From: Cavia porcellus
Taxonomy: Eukaryota; Chordata; Mammalia; Rodentia; Caviidae
DNA length: 64,000 nucleotides
Direction of reading: 5' to 3'
Assembly: GCF_034190915.1 (NCBI RefSeq)
Contig: NW_026947544.1
Coordinates: forward strand, 3,198,001 to 3,262,000
A program made the translations under genes and the position numbers. Positions 35,366 through 46,871 of this stretch are shown here, in pieces (within the stretch, counting starts at the first letter, position 1; each line of letters starts with the position of its first letter). The notes under the pieces were generated by a model. That model was given only the letters and a program-made list of their open reading frames with translations. It did not search any database and was not told where the DNA came from.

Positions 35366-37200
35366 CTAGTCTTGGCTGTAAGGCAGCCTCCAGTCATCTC
35401 CAGGTAGTGGATCCTCTATGACAGGCTTTAATGGAAAATTTGCAAAACATAGAATGAGTACACCAATTCTAATGCAAAACCAAAAGTGAGCCTTTAGATA
35501 TAAAACTGGACTTAATTGTTCTATGGCATCAGTATCCCAGTCCTGCATTTGGGTTTCAAAGGTAGCTGTCTGTAGTGTTATGGACAGCACTAGTCTCTGA
35601 AGGGTGTTTATATCCATAATAATATTCTGATCAATCACTCCTTGCATATGCCTTTTAACCAATTTCCCAAGGATGTAGGCTTTTGTTATGTGTCAATTGG
35701 GTGATACAAAAATATGTCACCTTTTAGTGACACTTTAAGTGTTGTTGTAACTGTAAGCTTTCAAACTGATCTCCCATCCACAGGACTGAATTCTCTGGAA
35801 TGCTCACTTGGGTTAGTAATTTTATCTCAATCTCTCGGAATTTTCCATGTCATTAGCAGTTCTTGTCCAATTACCTACAAAGGAAGCAGTTTGTATTGAA
35901 TGTGCTAATGCTGTGGCACTAATAGCTGTGCTGGTTATCAAAAGAACTAAAGAAGTAATCACTGCAGAAATCACCCCAAGCATCCTCTTGGTTTGACTGT
36001 TAAATCTCTTGATCCAGGTCTCTACCAAGAGGGCAGTAGGTGAGTGATACCAAGGCTCCATTAGATTGTCTGGAGGCCAAATTCCATGCATCCCACACAT
36101 GACTATTATCCTGGAGTCCTTAAGAAGAAACTCGGGAATGATACAATGGGGTAGATAACAATTAGTACATGAGAATGTATTTTGTTGCCATTCTACCTTT
36201 CCTAACAACAGTACATAAGGATCATAAACACATATGTTTACTCTTATATACCTATTACTTTGTAACAATATTTTTACTTTCCCCCCATTAACTGACTGCA
36301 GATGTCCAGTCTGTAGCTGTCCTGAATGGAAAAGCAAGGCTAGCTTCCATAAAGTGTACTGTATGCATTCAGTCTTGTCATTGATAATAAGTCTAGGAAT
36401 TGGAGAATTAATGCCTCTACCTGATCATGTAATATTAGATAAGTCATTTGAGGACACTGTATTGTCAGGAGAGCCTGAAAAGTAAATCTCATGCCAATCT
36501 TGACCCTCTCCCATACATAAGCAAACATCTGGGACACCAGTCTATAAAGGAATAACTGAATTTGTGTATAGTCCACCCATGGCATGGATCTCTGCATGAC
36601 TGCCAAGTGTCCAAATCACCTTTCTAAAAATGAGGGGCATGAGCTACTGAAGTACAGATAGGAATGTTAAGTTTGAATTTTCTAACAAGGTTGCCACCTG
36701 AAGGAATAGAAGTCAAGGTCAGTATGGCAAAGCATTCTTTTGACAGTCCTGTCTTCCAAACCTGAATTACAGCAGACATACGTGATTTTGAGTCTTGCTG
36801 TCATTGAGTTACACATAAAGGATGATACACAAAATGAGAGGTAATATTTACTTTAGCTCATCCTTGTAGATGCATGAAAGTATGAGGTCATGGCAGAACA
36901 GCACATGTGGGACTTTTGCCATCAACACAATGGAAAATTTCTAGTGGTTTGTCCACTCAATTTAAGGGCTTACATACCTAATCAACCTGAGCAGAGGTTG
37001 ATTAGGTATGTAAGCCCAGTACTCCTCCCCCTGAACCTTGGGAAAACATACTGTAGCTGCCAGCTGAGCAGCCATCACAAGAAAAGATTCTCAGGGGATT
37101 GGACCAAACCCCGGCTGTTCACTAAATGGCAAGCCTTATGGACTGTCTGCTTCAGGCCTTCCCAGGATAGTGAGTGATATGTTGTCATGTTGTACACTTG
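35366..37200 (-). pseudogene. env: ERV-D env, best-preserved envelope remnant
   Basis: A betaretrovirus-like envelope, which would mediate receptor binding and fusion in an intact virus. Surface-subunit pieces: 36606-36340 and the start of 36337-35822. The latter continues through SQTKRMLGVISAVIT (hydrophobic fusion-peptide region) into NWTRTANDMENSERLR. The last piece, 35662-35366, has FWFCIRIGVLILCF, which fits the membrane anchor. At least three frame breaks separate the pieces. Loss of gag and pol makes it non-autonomous. Confidence 0.8.
36966..37017. repeat. Perfect 23-base inverted repeat with 6-base loop
   Basis: Bases 36966-36988 are the exact reverse complement of 36995-37017, with loop 'gagcag'. 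It lies in decayed env coding sequence and serves no recognised ERV function. Confidence 0.95.
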
Positions 37201-37379
37201 AAGTCTTGACAGGGAATTTGGTGTGTTGTAGGCATGGTTTGTAATCTCTTTATGGTGTTTCCTTGACAGGCGATGGTGAGTTCTCCTTCTACATTGGGTG
37301 AGAAGGAGATTCTTGATACTCAGACACTGAAAGGCTCAAGTCACAGGGTTGGGGATCCCTCTGCGACCTGAATTGGTGC

Positions 37380-37510
37380 TGAGGATTTCTTATGGAGGTG
37401 ATCAGTCCATGGACATATGCATCATGGTGGAATCCATATGGTGTTTCCATTTCCTGTGAAAATGCTATCATGCCCTCTTCCCCCGGTTAAGAGTGATGCC
37501 AGACCATTGC
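37380..37510 (-). pseudogene. pol: ERV-D integrase C-terminal end
   Basis: On the minus strand one frame reads GRGHDSIFTGNGNTIWIP, which fits the conserved end of the betaretroviral integrase C-terminal domain just before env. Only this tail of pol survives. Confidence 0.6.
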
Positions 37511-37530
37511 AGACACCTTAGCTAATAATG

Positions 37531-38110
37531 CCTTATATGTTAATTTATGGTCTATTTTGGAAAATGTCCATGTGCAGCTGAGAAGAATGTATATTGTGAT
37601 GCGGTTGGCCAAAACAGTCTGTAATCATCCACTATGTCCATTCACTCACAGGTATGATTCAGTTCTGTTATTTCTTTGCTGACTTTTGTCTAGTTGACCT
37701 ATCTCTTTGTGACAATGGGATGTTAAGTTCCACTGTTATGATTGTGTTCTTGTGTAGGTGGCTTTTTATGTCCATTAGTATTTGTCTTACATAGTTGGGT
37801 GCTCCTGTGTTTGGTGCATATATATTTATAATTGTTAGTTCATCCTCCTATAGTTTTCCATTTACAAGTATGCAGTGGTCTTCTTTACCTCTTTTAATCC
37901 TTTAGGTTTGAAGTTTACTATGTCTGCAAACAGAATGACTACTCCTGCTTCTTTTGGGGTTCCTGTTGCATGGAATACTGTTTTCCACCCTTTGAGTTTT
38001 ATTTGTGAGTTTCTTTTTGCCTCAGATATGTTACTTGTATATAGCACATTGTGGGATTCTTTTTCTTGATAGATTCTGTCAACATGTTTCTTTTGATAGG
38101 TGAATGGGGC
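37531..38110 (-). pseudogene. L1-C ORF2 endonuclease part
   Basis: The open piece 38047-37862 reads LKGWKTVFHATGTPKEAGV and ILFADIVNFKP. Further broken sequence to 37531 corresponds to the GDLN and FFSAA regions. It is separated from the RT part by ERV-D. Confidence 0.85.
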
Positions 38111-38199
38111 CCATTTACATATATGGATATCACTGATACAAAGTGGTTTGGCATTGCCATGTTTTGTTCCAGTTGTTGGTTTCCTGCCTTTCTCCCTAA

Positions 38200-39250
38200 T
38201 TTAATCTCTTGTCCAGTCTAGCGGCTTCTTTGTGTTGTTTTTCAGATCATCGTCTTTTTTTTTTTATCTCTATCTGGCATGTCTTTCTGTACTCTTTCTA
38301 GGTTAGGTTTGGTGGACATGAATTTCTTCAATTGCTCTTTGTCACGAAACTATCTTGTTTCTCCATTAAATTTGAAAGACGGTGTTGCTGGGTACACCAG
38401 TTTGGGTGGAAAGTTGTTTTCTTCTAGAGCTTGAACTGCTTCACTCCAAGCTTGCCTTAACCTGAAGGTTTGGGATGAAAAGTCTGCCTTGATTCTATTA
38501 GGCTTTCCTTGATAGGTCAATTGTGTCTTTTCTCTAATAGCTTTTGGTTTTCTGTTTTTATGCTGTATGTCTGGGATCTTAATTATTATAGGTGTGTGTA
38601 GATTTATGTTGGTTGTCACTGTGTGGAATTCTATATGCCTCACTTGTTTGTATATCAGATGTTTTTCCATATGTATGGGGAATTTTCTGCTACTACATCT
38701 GTGAATATATTAGTTGTGTCATTTCCATTCACAGCTGCATCCTTACTGATGCCTATTAGTTTTATCCTGTATCTTTTGGCATCATTTTGAAGCTGCTAGA
38801 TGGACATTTCACACTGCATTGCTGTTTATATAAGTTCTACCAATTTGTGATTGCTATCTGTGATCCTGTCTTCAAGGTCTAAAATTTTATCCTCAGCTTC
38901 ATTTAAATGGTTTTGTCAGCTTTCAATAGAAATTTTGTTTCTTAGATATCTGTCTGCATTTGTTTTATGAATTCTGCTTGTTTTCTGCATTGTTCAATCA
39001 ATTTATCATACCCTTCTATTTTTTAATCTATTTCTTCTCTGGCTACGTTGAGCAACTATTTTACTAAGGATGCTATTTCTGGCTTTATGTAGGATGTTAT
39101 GTCTAATTTGATCTCCTCTGTACCCTCATGGACTTGTTTCCTTACTTCATTTGATATCTTTTTGGAGATTCCTGGTGTATGACTTTTAAAGTCCTCTATT
39201 TCAATGTCACTGGTACTTGCTCCTGATAGACTAGATGTTTGAGGTTGCAT
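38200..39250 (-). pseudogene. L1-C ORF1 remnant
   Basis: 38670-38350 holds the RRM/C-terminal half (IIIKIPDIQHKNRKPK, YQGKPNRIKADFSSQT, FPPKLVYPATPSFKFN). 39250-39056 holds N-terminal acidic and coiled-coil sequence. The middle is broken. Confidence 0.85.
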
Positions 39251-39929
39251 TTTTGCCTGTTTGTTTTTTCATTTTTAACTTTTGGGTAAATGTTTGTTCT
39301 TTCAATCCCAATGGTCTCAATTGTCTGTAGTGTCCTATTGTGTGGTTGATATTTGTCCAATTGCTGGGTACCACAATTAAGAGGAGATCCGGTCAAATGA
39401 ATTCCTCCTAGAGGGCATGTTGTGTGACTTCTATATTGTTTCTGGGCTAAGTAGCCTAGAAATACTGGCATAGGTCAACTCATAGTTCCTGCTGTTGCTA
39501 TGTCTTCAGATTTCTACAGTCAGAAGATCTGCCTGTCTATCATGATTTTGTCAGCTGATGTATCACTGGGAGACTCATAAGCTCTTTTAATTTCCTGCAA
39601 GTTGGGAGGATGCCTTGTTGGTGCACTCCTCAACCTGTCTGATGTTTTCTGCGTAGAGGAGAGGATTACTCACTCTCTTGCCAGGTTGGCCAAAGTCTGA
39701 CAGTGGGAGGGAGCTTCATTTCCACTCCTATTTACTCTCTGCACATTTCTATTTTAGGGGCAAACTCACCACACTGACTGGAGCCTGCTGAGGTCTTATG
39801 TTTGGGTGAGGGGTTCCTGAGTCTCCTCTCAAGCCAGATTTTAATCTTCTGTAGTCCAAGATTCTGGGAAAAGAGGTTGGATCAAAAGATCAATTGAGTA
39901 CTAGGTCAAGGATGTGAGTGGGTTTCCCA

Positions 39930-40362
39930 AGGATTGGGCCCACAGCAGCATTGGCCCAGGGTAGCAGTCCAAGGCACTCAGTTGTATGAGGCTCATCCCA
40001 AGTGTTTGGGGCTGAGGGTCACCCAGAGCAGTAGTCCAAGGTAACCCAGATGTGCTGGCAGCAGTCCAAGGCAGTTCAGTCATGCCCAGATCCTCCCAGG
40101 TGTTCTGGGCCAGGGGTCTGTCACATGGTGGCAATTGGAAGCAATCCAGGCGTGAGGCCCAGAGGAATGCCCACCATGGCTGTCTGAAGCTACTCAGTCA
40201 TGCTGGATCCTCCTGGGTGTTTTGCACTGAGGGGCAGGCCCAGGGCAGCAGTTCCAGCCAGCACAGTCATGCTGTTTGTCTTTCCATGTGTTCCAGGCCA
40301 AAGACAGGCCCACAGCACCTGTCTGAGGCAACCCAGGCATGCAGGGCAAGGGTTGGGCCCCT
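39930..40362 (-). promoter_or_regulatory. L1-C 5' UTR with degenerate ~70-base tandem units
   Basis: A repeated core ('gcagtccaaggca.ytcag.catg' and variants) occurs near 39962, 40029, 40060, 40130, 40185, 40250 and 40320, mostly 50-70 bases apart, next to 'cccaggtgttctgggcc'-type segments. This fits a monomeric L1 promoter region distinct from those of L1-B and the deleted L1. Function is inferred from position. Confidence 0.6.
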
Positions 40363-40375
40363 CATTGTATTTTCT
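40363..40375. repeat. TSD of L1-C, 5' side
   Basis: 'cattgtattttct', an imperfect match to 30839-30850. ERV sequence homologous to 7063 onward follows directly. Confidence 0.65.
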
Positions 40376-42355
40376 AGTCACTGAAGAAACAGAGTAGAAC
40401 ACCTAGTTCATCACAAATGCAGTGCACATTTGGCCTTTAATATTTCATTCTTGAGTGTTCTTCACACTAGAATCTGGGGTCCTTACAATCTTGGTCGTTT
40501 GGATAACATAACTCAGGGATTTTAAATGGTGCAAGGTGATATAATGCATTTTAACCACATGTGCTTATTGTCAGTGTAATTCCTATGTTTTGAATCACAT
40601 TCAAACACAATCATTTCAGAAGAAGCTCAGAATAACTGAGAGAGCAAAGATAAAATTGCAAAAACTATTAATCAGTAAGTGCTGTACGACATGGAGAGAT
40701 ATGTTGATTTGAATGTTCAATAATGCACTTCAACCCTTCTTTTCACACAACACAATGAATTGCTACAGTCAGTGTGGAATTCTGGCCAGAAAACCCTGCA
40801 AAAATGAATCACTTACCCAGATTCTCTAAGCTCCTTCAGAAACTTACATTCAGTCTTTAGTTGGGGGCAAAAGGCTGGAAATCAATTTCTCATGAACTTG
40901 CAGGAAAAATGCTCCTTTGCATATGAGGACAATGAGGAATACAAGTGAGACTTAGCCTCAGTACTTCATACTAATAGCTTATCTAATTATATACATGAAT
41001 ACCAAAATTTTGACTACCATCCGTACTTCTGCATTCATGGCACAGGTTATATCACAACAACTTGCCTATAAAGCCAATATATTTAATTTTTTTTAATTAT
41101 ACAAGTAAGAACACACTTCCTAGTGGAGTCAAAAGAGGCATCAGTTCCTTCAGCTATGTGGCCTGTTACTAAAGAAGGCTCCAGTTTACCATGTATCCCA
41201 TGTTTATGTTGCATGAAAGTTATTTACTAGATTTCATAATGATGGCATACTCCTTCTTCAAGGAAATGGAAAACTGACTCTTACAAGGTCAGAAATAAAC
41301 AAGGGACAGTGTCAAACCATATTCTACTACCTCAGGCACAATTAAATCAGTTTTATTCAGTTCAAACAAGCACACTTTCATTTCTCTACAGGTATATGTA
41401 GAAGATGAGACATTATGTCCACTCCTACAAGGAAACACTCTGAAAGCAGAATTAGACTTCCACCATTTATTGGAAGGAACACCAATTTCAATTCCCACTG
41501 GCATCTTTGTGCCACCAATGGATAGGATTATGTGATTATTCATTGGAAAATCAGTTACTAAAGGACTTATGGTAATTCCTACTATTATAAATTCATGCTA
41601 CTATAAATTGGAATTATCTTCAAGAATTTTCAGTTTCAATCTGTTTCACCAATAAGTGAGTGATGAAACCTGCTGACCTCATGGCTCAGATCTTACTGCT
41701 TTCCACAATGTATTCATCTCTTTCTCTCTCCGCCTTTCACAAATCTGACAAAGATAAACATCTGAGAAGGCAAATTAATTTTTCTTAGACAGTTTCTGTA
41801 CATATACCTACTGGTAGTATCAAATTAAGTGGAAACTTTTACAAGACTGTTGGACACAGGAACTGATGTCATTATAGTTAATAGCTAATCTTGGCCATTT
41901 GTTTGACTGCCTACGATGCCTAGGTAGCCTTCTCTCAAACTGTCTCACACAGTGCTATATCACTTCCCTATAGTCCTGATGCAGAGAGGCACTATAATGC
42001 CATTGATTGCACCTATTCCCATTAACTTATGGGGCACAAACCTTATTTTTAAAAAACGGGGCACTGTTGTAGTTACACCTGTCTCTCCAAATTGCATATC
42101 ACCTTCTAAAAAGATGATTACTACTGTTTAATAGCACAAAAACGCTGGGCTGGGTAAGAATTTACAGGACTGAGCACTTCGATTTAAGCCTTTTCATTAA
42201 AGAAACTAGATATGGCATTAGATTTCACTCGTATGTATAGTGGGGGTCATTGGCACTTTTCTTAGTTATTTTCTCTTGTTGCTGGTACAAAGCACCTGAC
42301 GCCCCAAATGAAGGATGGAAATGTTTATTTCACTCACTGATTACAGAAGTTTCCC
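40376..42355 (+). mobile_element. ERV-B gag/pro region
   Basis: Colinear with ERV-A 7.07-8.9 kb ('gataacataa', 'cattttgagtttcag'-like, then the protease). Gag motifs have decayed beyond reading. Confidence 0.65.
41820..41890 (+). pseudogene. pro: ERV-B aspartic protease remnant
   Basis: The frame through 41847-41880 reads RLLDTGTDVIIV, with the DTG catalytic triplet at 41853-41861, as in retroviral proteases. It is broken shortly after. Confidence 0.7.
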
Positions 42356-42359
42356 TCTG

Positions 42360-43150
42360 TTATGGTTTGAGAACTGGTGGTCAACTTAACACCAGCTGGA
42401 TTACATCAGCATGCATTGAGCCAAGAAGCCCCACCTGAGGAAAGTTGCCAGGATAAATAGGTGGAGAAGAAGGGAGGTGTTGAGAGGGATTGAGGCATTA
42501 AGGAGGCATTGTGGGTTCTCCTAGAGTTGCTGTCTGAGCTGTTGGTTCTCCTGGAGAAGCTTTGGTCCTCACATTGAGCATTGCTTCCTGGCTCTGGAGG
42601 GAAAGACGTGTGCTGCTTGGCCTCCAGGATGAACTCGTCACGCTGCTTCCTGGCATGTACCCAACTGTGCTTGTCATCAGAGGAGCTCGGGGCCTCCATG
42701 TCACTGAGGACAGCTGGGCTGCCTTTCAGGGTAGCCCTGGTCTTTGTTGTGAGTGTGACTTCATGGCTCAAGCATAGAACTCTCATCCCACTAGCACAGC
42801 TCCTTCATCCTGCTGGCATAGATTTTCTGGCTTCCACCACTGACCCTTGAGTCATCCCGGCACAGATCTGTAAAAGAGACTGGTGTGAGTCCTTCTTGTG
42901 GGCTCTGGACTTCCAGTTGGACTCATGGGAGGCACTGTCCTGAGCTCTGGGTTTTTATCTGAACTCATGTGGGACTTTGCTGTGGGGTTTGGGCTCTTGA
43001 CTAAATAATCTATGTCTTTGGGATTGTGGATACATTTCCTGCATTTTCCTATGTTAACTTGTGGTGACCATTATAGAAATATTATAAACTCCATGTCCTA
43101 AACCTAGTTGTTCTCTGTGCACAACCCCTGACTACAACACCCTCCATAAT
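42360..43150 (+). repeat. Interspersed repeat R2 (same family as R1)
   Basis: Same orientation and order as R1, starting 'tgttatggtttgagaactgg'. It interrupts ERV-B between protease and RT. It may extend to about 43395, where 'ctcaagttgacacaatgaat' is roughly complementary to the start ('ggtcaacttaacacc'), which would suggest terminal inverted repeats. Confidence 0.7.
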
Positions 43151-43395
43151 AAGCTGGCTGCCATTCAGGGTGGCTTGGCCCTTCAGGGCAGCAGCCAGAG
43201 AAAAAGGAGAAAATGAATCTCTTCAACTCCCTTGTATTGTACAGAGGCCACCACACATCCTCCCTTCAGGGCAGGAATAGCATTTAAAATTTCCTTGCCC
43301 TCTTTTGCACAGGATGAGGACATTTACTGTATAAGAACCCCGACTCCATGCTAGGTGTCTCAGTTTAACTTTGGTCTTCTCAAGTTGACACAATG

Positions 43396-43716
43396 AATCA
43401 ACCAAAAGAGCACTTCTCTACCTATTCTTGTACTGTCAACCCAATGAAAACTACAGAGTTGAAATGGGCTGCTTAATAGACTCTAAATCAGGAGAAATTA
43501 AAGATCTTATCAACATTTGTAGAAAATCAGCTATATTATCTCATCTTGAGCCACCTGTTAACTCGTGGAATAACCCTGTACTTGTAGTCCCAACAAGATC
43601 AATCAAGTGGAGAATAATATGAAACTTAGGAGCTGTAAATTCCAGCATGCTGCAAATGGAGGCACTAAAACCTGATCAACCTTGTTGTACTTCTGTCCCT
43701 CAACACTAGCCTAATA
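43396..43716 (+). pseudogene. pol: ERV-B reverse transcriptase, N-terminal part
   Basis: The open piece 43428-43622 reads LSHLEPPVNSWNNPVLVVPT, then IKWRII. After a stop, NLGAVN follows. This is the conserved start of a betaretroviral RT (fingers). It is cut at 43725 by the deleted L1 and continues at 45321. Confidence 0.8.
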
Positions 43717-43725
43717 ATTCATCTT
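43717..43725. repeat. TSD of the deleted L1, 3' side
   Basis: 'attcatctt' equals 45321-45329. Joining the flanks restores a continuous RT reading region. Confidence 0.85.
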
Positions 43726-45320
43726 ATTGTTTTTAATTTTATTAAATAAAAACAAAATAAAACATAAAATGGTACAAGTAATAGAGAACTTCAAAACAAA
43801 TAAACAGTAAGAAATCACTAGTTAATAGATTAACTATTAACACGGTCATCTTAGACATAGTTGTTCACATAACAAAATTAAAGCATACAAAGTAGACATT
43901 CAAACAGCGAGACTGCAAACAGTTGTATTCAATGATCCAACAAAAACTTATTAATATGGTCATCTATCTTACACACCTAAGCACACTTGCAGCTGTATAC
44001 TTTAGAGCACTTACTTTTCCTCTCTTTTTTACAATTACATTTACACATTTTGGGTTTTATTACTCCCACTGTTCTTATTATGTGAATCTTACTGCCTTCA
44101 AAGTACATGCATAAACACTCAAACTTGGTACTATCAAACAGAACAGAATAGAGTAAAATCAGTCAAAACAAGATGGTGAGAGCAATACAGGGCTTCAAAC
44201 AGAGTTAATAGGAAATCAAAAAGTTACTATAATATATCCTTCTAATAATTTTAATTTTTCCTTAATTAAAAATAATAATAATAAATAAACAAATTTTTAA
44301 AAAAGGAGGGGAGATTGAGAAAAAAGAGGACATAGCAACTAACAATACAGGTCCAAACAGAACAATTTAAGCAACACAGTGTTTCACCACAAGATAACTC
44401 TACTTAATAGTAGTTACCATAGTGTCTCTTTCCTTAAAATATTTGAGTTTAACTTCATATACTATAGCATAACAAGATGGTGTGAAACCATTCAAGAGGA
44501 TGAAAGCATTACAGGGTTTGTATAACCAGCTAACAGAAAATGAACAATGGTTTCTATATTATCTGTTTGCCTGTAAAAATTTTTGTTTATACTATCACAT
44601 GTAATAAAATCCAATAAGCTACAACATGATAAAACCAATGGGGACAGAAGACCAACAGTTTGATGGAACTTCAAAACAAGATGGTATTAACTCAGCACTA
44701 GCTATTATGATGTCTTGTGTTCTTCAAAATAGCTGTTCATATCACCACAGACAATAATATCAAACAGCCCAGGATAAAACCATTCCAATTAATGAGTGAA
44801 AACTTTATGTCTTCAAAGCCATATAATGGGAAATCATGATTACCACATACTTTTATGGCTTGTATCATTTCTCACACTAGGGAAACTATTTGGTACTCAT
44901 ATATGTGAGTTTGATTTATCTCACTTGTGAGTATGGTATCAAGCTGTTCCCCTTTATTTATAAATGTCTCAATGTGATCCTTCTTTATAGCTGAGCAGTA
45001 CTCCACATGTTAAAAATACCACAACTTTTTAATCCATTCCTCAGGCCCGCTCAGGACCTACTGCACTGGTCCAGTGCACCCAGAAGCCACAAAGTTCACT
45101 GTCCAGGGATGAGCGAGGGTCCCAAACTAGCTGGACTTGGGGGAAAATGCAGGGGGGAGACCTACCCCAGGCCACTCACGCTGTGGAGCTGATGGTGCCT
45201 GCTTGCTTGCTTAGAACTCCAGAGTCTGCCAAGCATATCCAGGATTGGGGAGGGCTTGCAGGCCCACTCAGGACTCCCTGTGCTCGTCCAGTGCACCTGG
45301 AAGCCACAAAGTTCCTAGTT
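43726..45320 (-). mobile_element. Internally deleted L1 (5' UTR joined to ORF2 end)
   Basis: On the minus strand: 5' UTR monomer sequence (45320-45044), then directly the last part of ORF2 and the 3' UTR (45043-43726), which matches L1-A 10.33-11.65 kb. ORF1 and over 3 kb of ORF2 are absent. Both ends are typical L1 ends within a 9-base TSD. At the join both parent sequences share CTG, and the 5' UTR side lacks a GT donor, so this looks like a microhomology jump or deletion and not splicing. Confidence 0.8.
45044..45315 (-). promoter_or_regulatory. L1 5' UTR monomer, 217-base period
   Basis: 'ggccc.ctcaggac' and 'gtccagtgcacc.gaagccacaaagttc' occur at 45044 and again at 45261, giving a 217-base unit present 1.25 times. 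The unit includes 'ttagaactcca', shared with the L1-A 5' UTR. Confidence 0.8.
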
Positions 45321-45329
45321 ATTCATCTT
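45321..45329. repeat. TSD of the deleted L1, 5' side
   Basis: 'attcatctt', a perfect copy of 43717-43725. Confidence 0.85.
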
Positions 45330-45906
45330 AAAGACTGTTTTTATTTAAATGTCCCTCTCTCCTCGGGATCATTTTATGCATTTTTAGTACCTAGTATTAA
45401 TTTTTATGAGCCAATGAGATATTTTCAATGGACAGGTTTCCTACAAGAAATGGCAAATAGAGGATTTGCCCGAATGTCTCACTTCTTTGTAGCACTGCTT
45501 TGCAAAGACGTAGAACTCAATACCTATGAGCTTATATTACCCTCTATATGGACAACGTCTTACATGCTGTGTCCTCTATATCTAACTTACTGATGGTATT
45601 TGAGGAAATCAAGAGAGAATTACTTGCTTTTGGCTTTCAACTAGTCCTTGACAAAATACAAATAATAAATCTTTACAGTTATTTGACTTCTTTCATTTAT
45701 GAAAGTCATTATGAAAGACTCAGAAAAGGATAGATAAGCAGCAAATTTTAAATCATTTCCAGAAACTTCTGGGATATATTAATTGCCTCAAGTCCAAATT
45801 AGGCATTGCAACTTACCAGTTATGGATATAATATTGTTCAGGGTGGTAAAGATTTAAGTTCACACCAGCAACTTCAGAAGCAGCTATGAGGATGCTGAAA
45901 ATAGTT
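45321..45906 (+). pseudogene. pol: ERV-B reverse transcriptase, palm to connection
   Basis: Reads LKDCFYLNVPL, VPSINFYEPMRYFQW and MANRGF in one frame, then shifts. The catalytic box reads YMDN at 45545-45556 (usual YMDD; the last Asp is lost), followed by the expected spacing to LLAFGFQLVLDKIQ. Further on, LLGYINCLKSKLGIATYQLW fits the RT connection. It ends at the solo LTR insertion. Confidence 0.85.
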
Positions 45907-45911
45907 GAAAT
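45907..45911. repeat. 5-base TSD of the solo LTR, left
   Basis: 'gaaat', the same as 46867-46871, immediately outside the LTR TG...CA ends. Confidence 0.8.
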
Positions 45912-46866
45912 TGTGATAACTCAGACCCGAGAATAAAATCCAAGGAAGCAAGAAATTAAATTTTGGGAGCAAAGGCTTTATTTAGGCAAGACCTGGCAAG
46001 GAGTCTCTGGGAGCCAATTTGTAGACTGCATGCACCAGAGACTGAAGGAAGGGCTTTAGAAAGCATGAGGGTGGGGACAAAAAGCCCACAGAGCCATTGA
46101 GCTGTTGACTCAAGTCTGGAAACTGTAAAGATGTCCACTTAGTTCTGATAACATCAGGAGTCTGGTGCCTTTTAAATTACTCCCATTCTGCAGATAAGCA
46201 TGACCTTGGAATAGCACACCTGCAATAACACTCAGAGAGGAAGGTAGAAGGGTAATTATTTTGGGACAGCTCATTAACACTAACATGTGGGAAGGGCTCA
46301 AAAGTTATAAGAAGCTGAGGCATAAGTTTTTGCAAGGATTTGGAACTTAACCCTTTTGGTGCATTAGGGTTAAGCCACAACATTTTTTGTAATTTCTTTG
46401 AAGTTAAGCATTTCTTAAGAACAGCACAATTAGCACATTTTAGGAGGACTGGGTAGAAAAAGGGGAAAGGCAGTGTGGTGCATTACAGAACAGAAAATAT
46501 GGCAAGATTACATTCCTTGCAGAGAGCAAGGTCAGGTAAGGGTTGTGCTAACAAGCAAGTCTCCCTGCATACAAGCAAGTTTAGATAAGAAAAAATCCTG
46601 TTTTCCTCAGCAGAGAATGGGGAAGCCTAGGGGTAATTAACAACTCCTGTTAGCTTATCTTAGCACCACATCTGTTATTTGTAGAGGGCAACAATGGTTA
46701 TCATATCAATTAGGTTAGGTTTTGCAATTCTTTACAGAGAAGAGCATTGATTAACATATCAATTAGGTCACCAGAGGGAAAAGGTAAACACATTACAGTA
46801 AGGCCATGTTACAGGTAATTTGCTATAATACAAATATAATGAAGCTATTTTTCTTACAGTACAACA
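45912..46866 (-). mobile_element. Solo LTR (minus), same family as the ERV-E LTR
   Basis: 955 bases, TG...CA (on plus TGTGATAACTC ... ACAACA), with a 5-base TSD. The complement of 'ggctttatttagg' gives an AATAAA poly(A) signal in LTR sense. It shares its full length with 61543-62666 and its two ends with the 5' LTR of ERV-E. No internal region is present, so this is a recombination-derived solo LTR. Confidence 0.88.
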
Positions 46867-46871
46867 GAAAT
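46867..46871. repeat. 5-base TSD of the solo LTR, right
   Basis: 'gaaat', matching 45907-45911. Confidence 0.8.

Larger units (their letters stand above)
34541..37530 (-). mobile_element. ERV-D, 5'-truncated class II ERV inside L1-C
   Basis: In minus-strand order: the integrase C-terminal end (~37.5 kb), env (37.2-35.37 kb), a purine-rich tract (~35345-35315) and a 3' LTR that ends in TTAACA at 34541. gag, pro, most of pol and the 5' LTR are missing. L1-C sequence resumes near 37530, but about 35 bases of L1 are absent and I could not find a clean TSD, so deletion accompanied or followed the insertion. Confidence 0.75.
30851..40362 (-). mobile_element. L1-C, full-length L1 (minus) split by ERV-D
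   Basis: The 3' UTR starts near 30.85 kb and resembles the L1-A 3' UTR ('cattacatattatcatctta'). ORF2 runs at 31.2-34.54 kb and again at 37.53-38.1 kb, with ORF1 at 38.2-39.25 kb and a GC-rich 5' UTR to 40362. ERV-D (34541 to about 37530) interrupts ORF2 between the endonuclease and RT parts. The open frame at 31717-32004 and most plus frames here are antisense shadows. Confidence 0.88.
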
